A stretch of 53,388 bases of DNA from RGIG1681 sp045650505 (GTDB taxonomy: Bacteria > Bacillota > Clostridia > Christensenellales > UBA1242), in NCBI GenBank assembly GCA_045650505.1, contig JAZRRE010000008.1, forward strand, positions 1 to 53,388. The letters run 5' to 3'. The notes under the pieces were generated by a model, which ran no database searches, had not been told where the DNA came from, and saw nothing but the letters and a program-made list of their open reading frames with translations. Shown here in pieces: positions 53,301 to 53,388 of the stretch. Numbering within the stretch: the first letter of the stretch is position 1; each line of letters opens with the position of its first letter. The translations under genes and the position numbers were made by a program.

Positions 53301-53388
53301 CCTGAATTTGCATAGCTATAAATCATAGATTTATCAAATCCAGCCATATATTTTTGTTTATGTGTTTCGTTTAATTTATCAAAGTCAG
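50369..53388 (-). CDS. Large basic protein of the VirB4 locus, 5' end outside the window
   Basis: At least 1,005 residues. The frame stays open to the right edge: upstream of the ATG at 53347 there are 13 more sense codons, no stop and no ribosome site, so the true start probably lies beyond the window. The visible part is strongly basic and mostly helical, with long Lys/Arg/Glu/Gln stretches. Only one small-residue-rich hydrophobic region (about residues 165-235 from that ATG: GLVAGLKGAGIGMASPFVG and AGIGIAKGAVVGYNAVIF) could contact a membrane. Its GMSPEAARF resembles GMSPEVAKK in the tail of the giant neighbour. I do not recognise a family. It may be the cytoplasmic tail of a third VirB6-like protein, but that is conjecture. 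Confidence 0.75.
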   Translation of the reverse strand, partial: DFDKLNETHKQKYMAGFDKSMIYSYANSGKYGYVRFDTNSGVKKKELGDLSERDYIAKITATYAGRQYYGSMSHKDREKIEGMTLDKFTSGKKKGLIDDATKDAILAAMVGGSDKLDEVKKDSAAYKALLDKYSKLTVADARKLSGNNDALNASVAKFARMAGEGQREGFTQSYLAKGLVAGLKGAGIGMASPFVGSAKGFTRTFVGGAKDSMGKRHWSESGLAKAGIGIAKGAVVGYNAVIFKTAKSLPKMCTQYVNWNKVLEHKIQSIKRDTTLTREQKQKQIEIYESQKIYINKPANYVNMSADEQNKFDLAQDKLKRQAFTDPALASFVKNMERAERAGKPVDIPGTLGYDGAPSKSRKERHLHDFNEARAIADRFRATAAMRNRERDYGDDFEKFARTFMSRKRYFDMIKRYKIKTAIQYQMLNAQQKEKERRKREDAINAQLARINRVLAKKVAKDNKVSVSSYMVSRGMSPEAARFRDGSFRYRDIQNAIPQTGLGSRTRQVSKGTRSNAEVLQIQNETININNMMNEFIKFSSTFKGSSAEFAKAFKEEFKKFGPYAQKIYDKYASGLKGLGRNALGLGTLDKSPIAVQQRKIMEGLAQELSKCKRRITMDGKIPASQAINNMFIGKTMTGATTRAEAALHKQQADELSRLLKLIKDQRGHVSYDSLTQRLAGVHFTEFMRKNPKLNTLSEEAKKNKLEQYFRAKLDKALKVVHNDSVYAAEKHNLEKLNGRRVHRSEIDHSRHSATMSGAMKTQSNPVYQTLVREANSSTEKHKLEKTNLDDLTAMLRKMQTMPKTPKNLNEIIRIEKAINVSKVKLKTLDTLMKNAQKRKRDYEQAFASTQIKEAKANTRVLAYNNSTSVLDRYVFKTTKGTEVVKGTQDAKQIQMLVNKYISQYKQDIQGLGSVVKGNAELKSYVEGMKRKFTADFGRNMKYTKEVKEELSRQIARIKAQGDKADTKLLTEIEGYVRKFDESNQDLERRMKDMGIDIKSISLRK

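Noticed and set aside
36571..53388. Prophage tape-measure or large adhesin of a phage instead of a secretion system
   Set aside because: The VirB4 Walker motifs and the membrane-helix blocks at both ends of the two large proteins do not fit tail proteins, and no phage structural genes are adjacent.
1..53388. CRISPR arrays, tRNA genes, insertion sequences
   Set aside because: No regularly spaced direct repeats, no cloverleaf-like segments and no transposase-like reading frames were found when scanning the intergenic regions.

Overview
The window is strongly AT-rich bacterial DNA, and every gene I can support lies on the minus strand. Gene content and order (tig, clpP, clpX, engB, then mraZ, rsmH, ftsL, a PASTA-bearing class B PBP, murE, mraY, murD, ftsW ... 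murA, divIB, ftsA, ftsZ) point to a low-GC Gram-positive of the Bacillota, probably an uncultured clostridial lineage. MurE carries the DNPR motif of meso-diaminopimelate-adding enzymes, and a full wall-synthesis set is present, so this is a walled cell and not a mollicute. No tRNA, rRNA, CRISPR array or insertion sequence was seen. No gene-free stretch exceeds 300 bases; the longest (24826-25116) is the regulatory region of mraZ.

Layout in the direction of transcription (right to left). (1) 53388-32410 holds a secretion/conjugation-like module: the 3' part of a large basic protein running off the right edge, a PrgI-VirB4 fusion ATPase, a 3,660-residue membrane protein and a 1,378-residue membrane protein. 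The two membrane proteins are VirB6/TrbL-like paralogues. They share motifs at both ends of their predicted extracellular loop, but in the larger one that loop has grown by roughly 2,700 residues and contains about eleven degenerate modules built round a W-x3-D signature. No relaxase, coupling protein or cell-wall hydrolase is visible; these could lie beyond the edge. This module is the best candidate for an undescribed system. (2) 32322-25117 holds housekeeping genes: lspA-rluD, two small membrane proteins, tig, clpP-clpX, engB and a metallophosphoesterase. (3) 24825-15482 is the main division and cell-wall operon from mraZ to ftsW, ending in a DUF2185/Imm33-like gene. It starts at a promoter preceded by tandem 10-bp AAAGTGGTCA boxes that look like MraZ operators. 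(4) 15394-7956 is an accessory block between ftsW and murA: five poorly characterised genes (a possible kinase-like protein, two unknowns, a protein with two HEPN-like RNxxxH motifs, an HD-domain protein) and an ABC-2 transporter. murG and murF are absent from the cluster. (5) 7843-2957 resumes with murA-divIB and then a separately promoted ftsA-ftsZ pair. (6) 2818-206 holds phosphoglucomutase and a MerR-family regulator with a 19-bp-spacer promoter that suggests autoregulation.

Transcription units are unusually easy to read: most end in a clear hairpin followed by a T tract, and several begin with near-consensus -35/-10 pairs at 17-bp spacing. All functional calls rest on motifs read by eye. 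No database search was possible.
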